Positions 5,284 through 5,443 of a stretch of 5,443 nt of DNA are shown piece by piece. The translations under genes and the position numbers were made by a program. The notes beneath the pieces were generated by a model that did no database searches, was not told the DNA's origin, and was given only the letters and a program-made list of their open reading frames with translations. This DNA is from Acidobacteriota bacterium (GTDB lineage: Bacteria > Acidobacteriota > Vicinamibacteria > Vicinamibacterales > 2-12-FULL-66-21): assembly GCA_013694845.1 (NCBI GenBank), contig JACDBQ010000816.1:1-5443 (forward strand), read 5' to 3'. Positions within the stretch are counted from its first letter, which is position 1. Each line of letters begins with the position of its first letter.

Positions 5284-5443
5284 ATGACTGATTATCGGCA
5301 GCTCGAAGAGCGCCTCACAAGGGACCTGGGTCTGGAGCGGCGGCCCGTTGCGATCACATCCGCTGCTACGAAACCACCCGGTGTGCCCAGGTTTGCGGGG
5401 ACGGTTCCGTCCGGCTGCACCTTCTGGCGCCTGGCGTCTGAGG
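5284..5443 (+). CDS. DUF169 family protein, N-terminal part
   Basis: The first 53 residues of a gene that runs off the window. The start MTDYRQLEERLTRDLGL is followed by RRPVAI (20-25), PPGVPRF (32-38) and VPSGCTFWRLASE (41-53). The order short helix, 'pPVAv' strand, 'pegVPrf' and then a Cys followed by an aromatic/Trp helix is what I know as the start of DUF169 proteins (PF02596), a family without an assigned activity. C45 is the conserved cysteine of that segment. The strong AGGAG supports the start. It lies in the same direction as the exported protein gene, 163 bases downstream, so cotranscription is possible but not shown. The call rests on about a fifth to a quarter of the usual family length. 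Confidence 0.7.
   Translation, partial: MTDYRQLEERLTRDLGLERRPVAITSAATKPPGVPRFAGTVPSGCTFWRLASE

Overview
The window is GC-rich, gene-dense bacterial DNA with no RNA genes, insertion sequences, CRISPR arrays or long repeats. Gene content (Tat-type amidase with a GatC/AtzG-like small partner, amidohydrolase-2 and flavin monooxygenase pair, DUF169 protein, small exported Cys protein) and a sigma70-like promoter with a perfect TTGACA box suggest a soil-type heterotroph. Acidobacteriota (Vicinamibacteria-like) is my best guess, with Rokubacteria-like or betaproteobacterial lineages as alternatives. This is an impression from protein style, not a measured assignment.

Layout. Positions 1-155 hold the C-terminal end of a plus-strand gene, probably an alpha/beta hydrolase. 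A 62-base gap with a strong Shine-Dalgarno leads to a 69-aa helical protein (218-427) resembling the GatC/AtzG small subunits of amidases. Its stop codon lies inside the Shine-Dalgarno of a 516-aa Tat-signal amidase-signature enzyme (432-1982) with a complete Lys-cisSer-Ser triad. The amidase meets the next gene tail to tail with no base between the stop codons.

On the minus strand, a 536-aa FAD-dependent aromatic-ring-hydroxylase-type monooxygenase (4657 down to 3047) is followed after 38 bases by a 341-aa amidohydrolase-2/ACMSD-like enzyme (3008 down to 1983). The two look like an operon for hydroxylation of an aromatic compound and a later decarboxylation or hydrolysis step. Their upstream region (118 bp) is divergent. 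It carries a 12-bp perfect palindrome and a good promoter facing the other way.

That promoter reads into a 114-aa protein of unknown function with a hydrophobic N-terminus and four cysteines (4776-5120). After a 163-base gap, a DUF169 protein begins at 5284 and runs off the window.

Together the genes read as a small catabolic neighbourhood: amide or ester hydrolysis on one strand, ring oxidation and C-C or C-N cleavage on the other. The substrate cannot be read from the sequence. The most interesting points are a cytoplasmic-looking GatC/AtzG-like partner next to a Tat-exported amidase, the missing first histidine of the HxH motif in the amidohydrolase, and the uncharacterised exported Cys protein divergent from the catabolic pair. 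I do not see a clearly new defence or mobile system.
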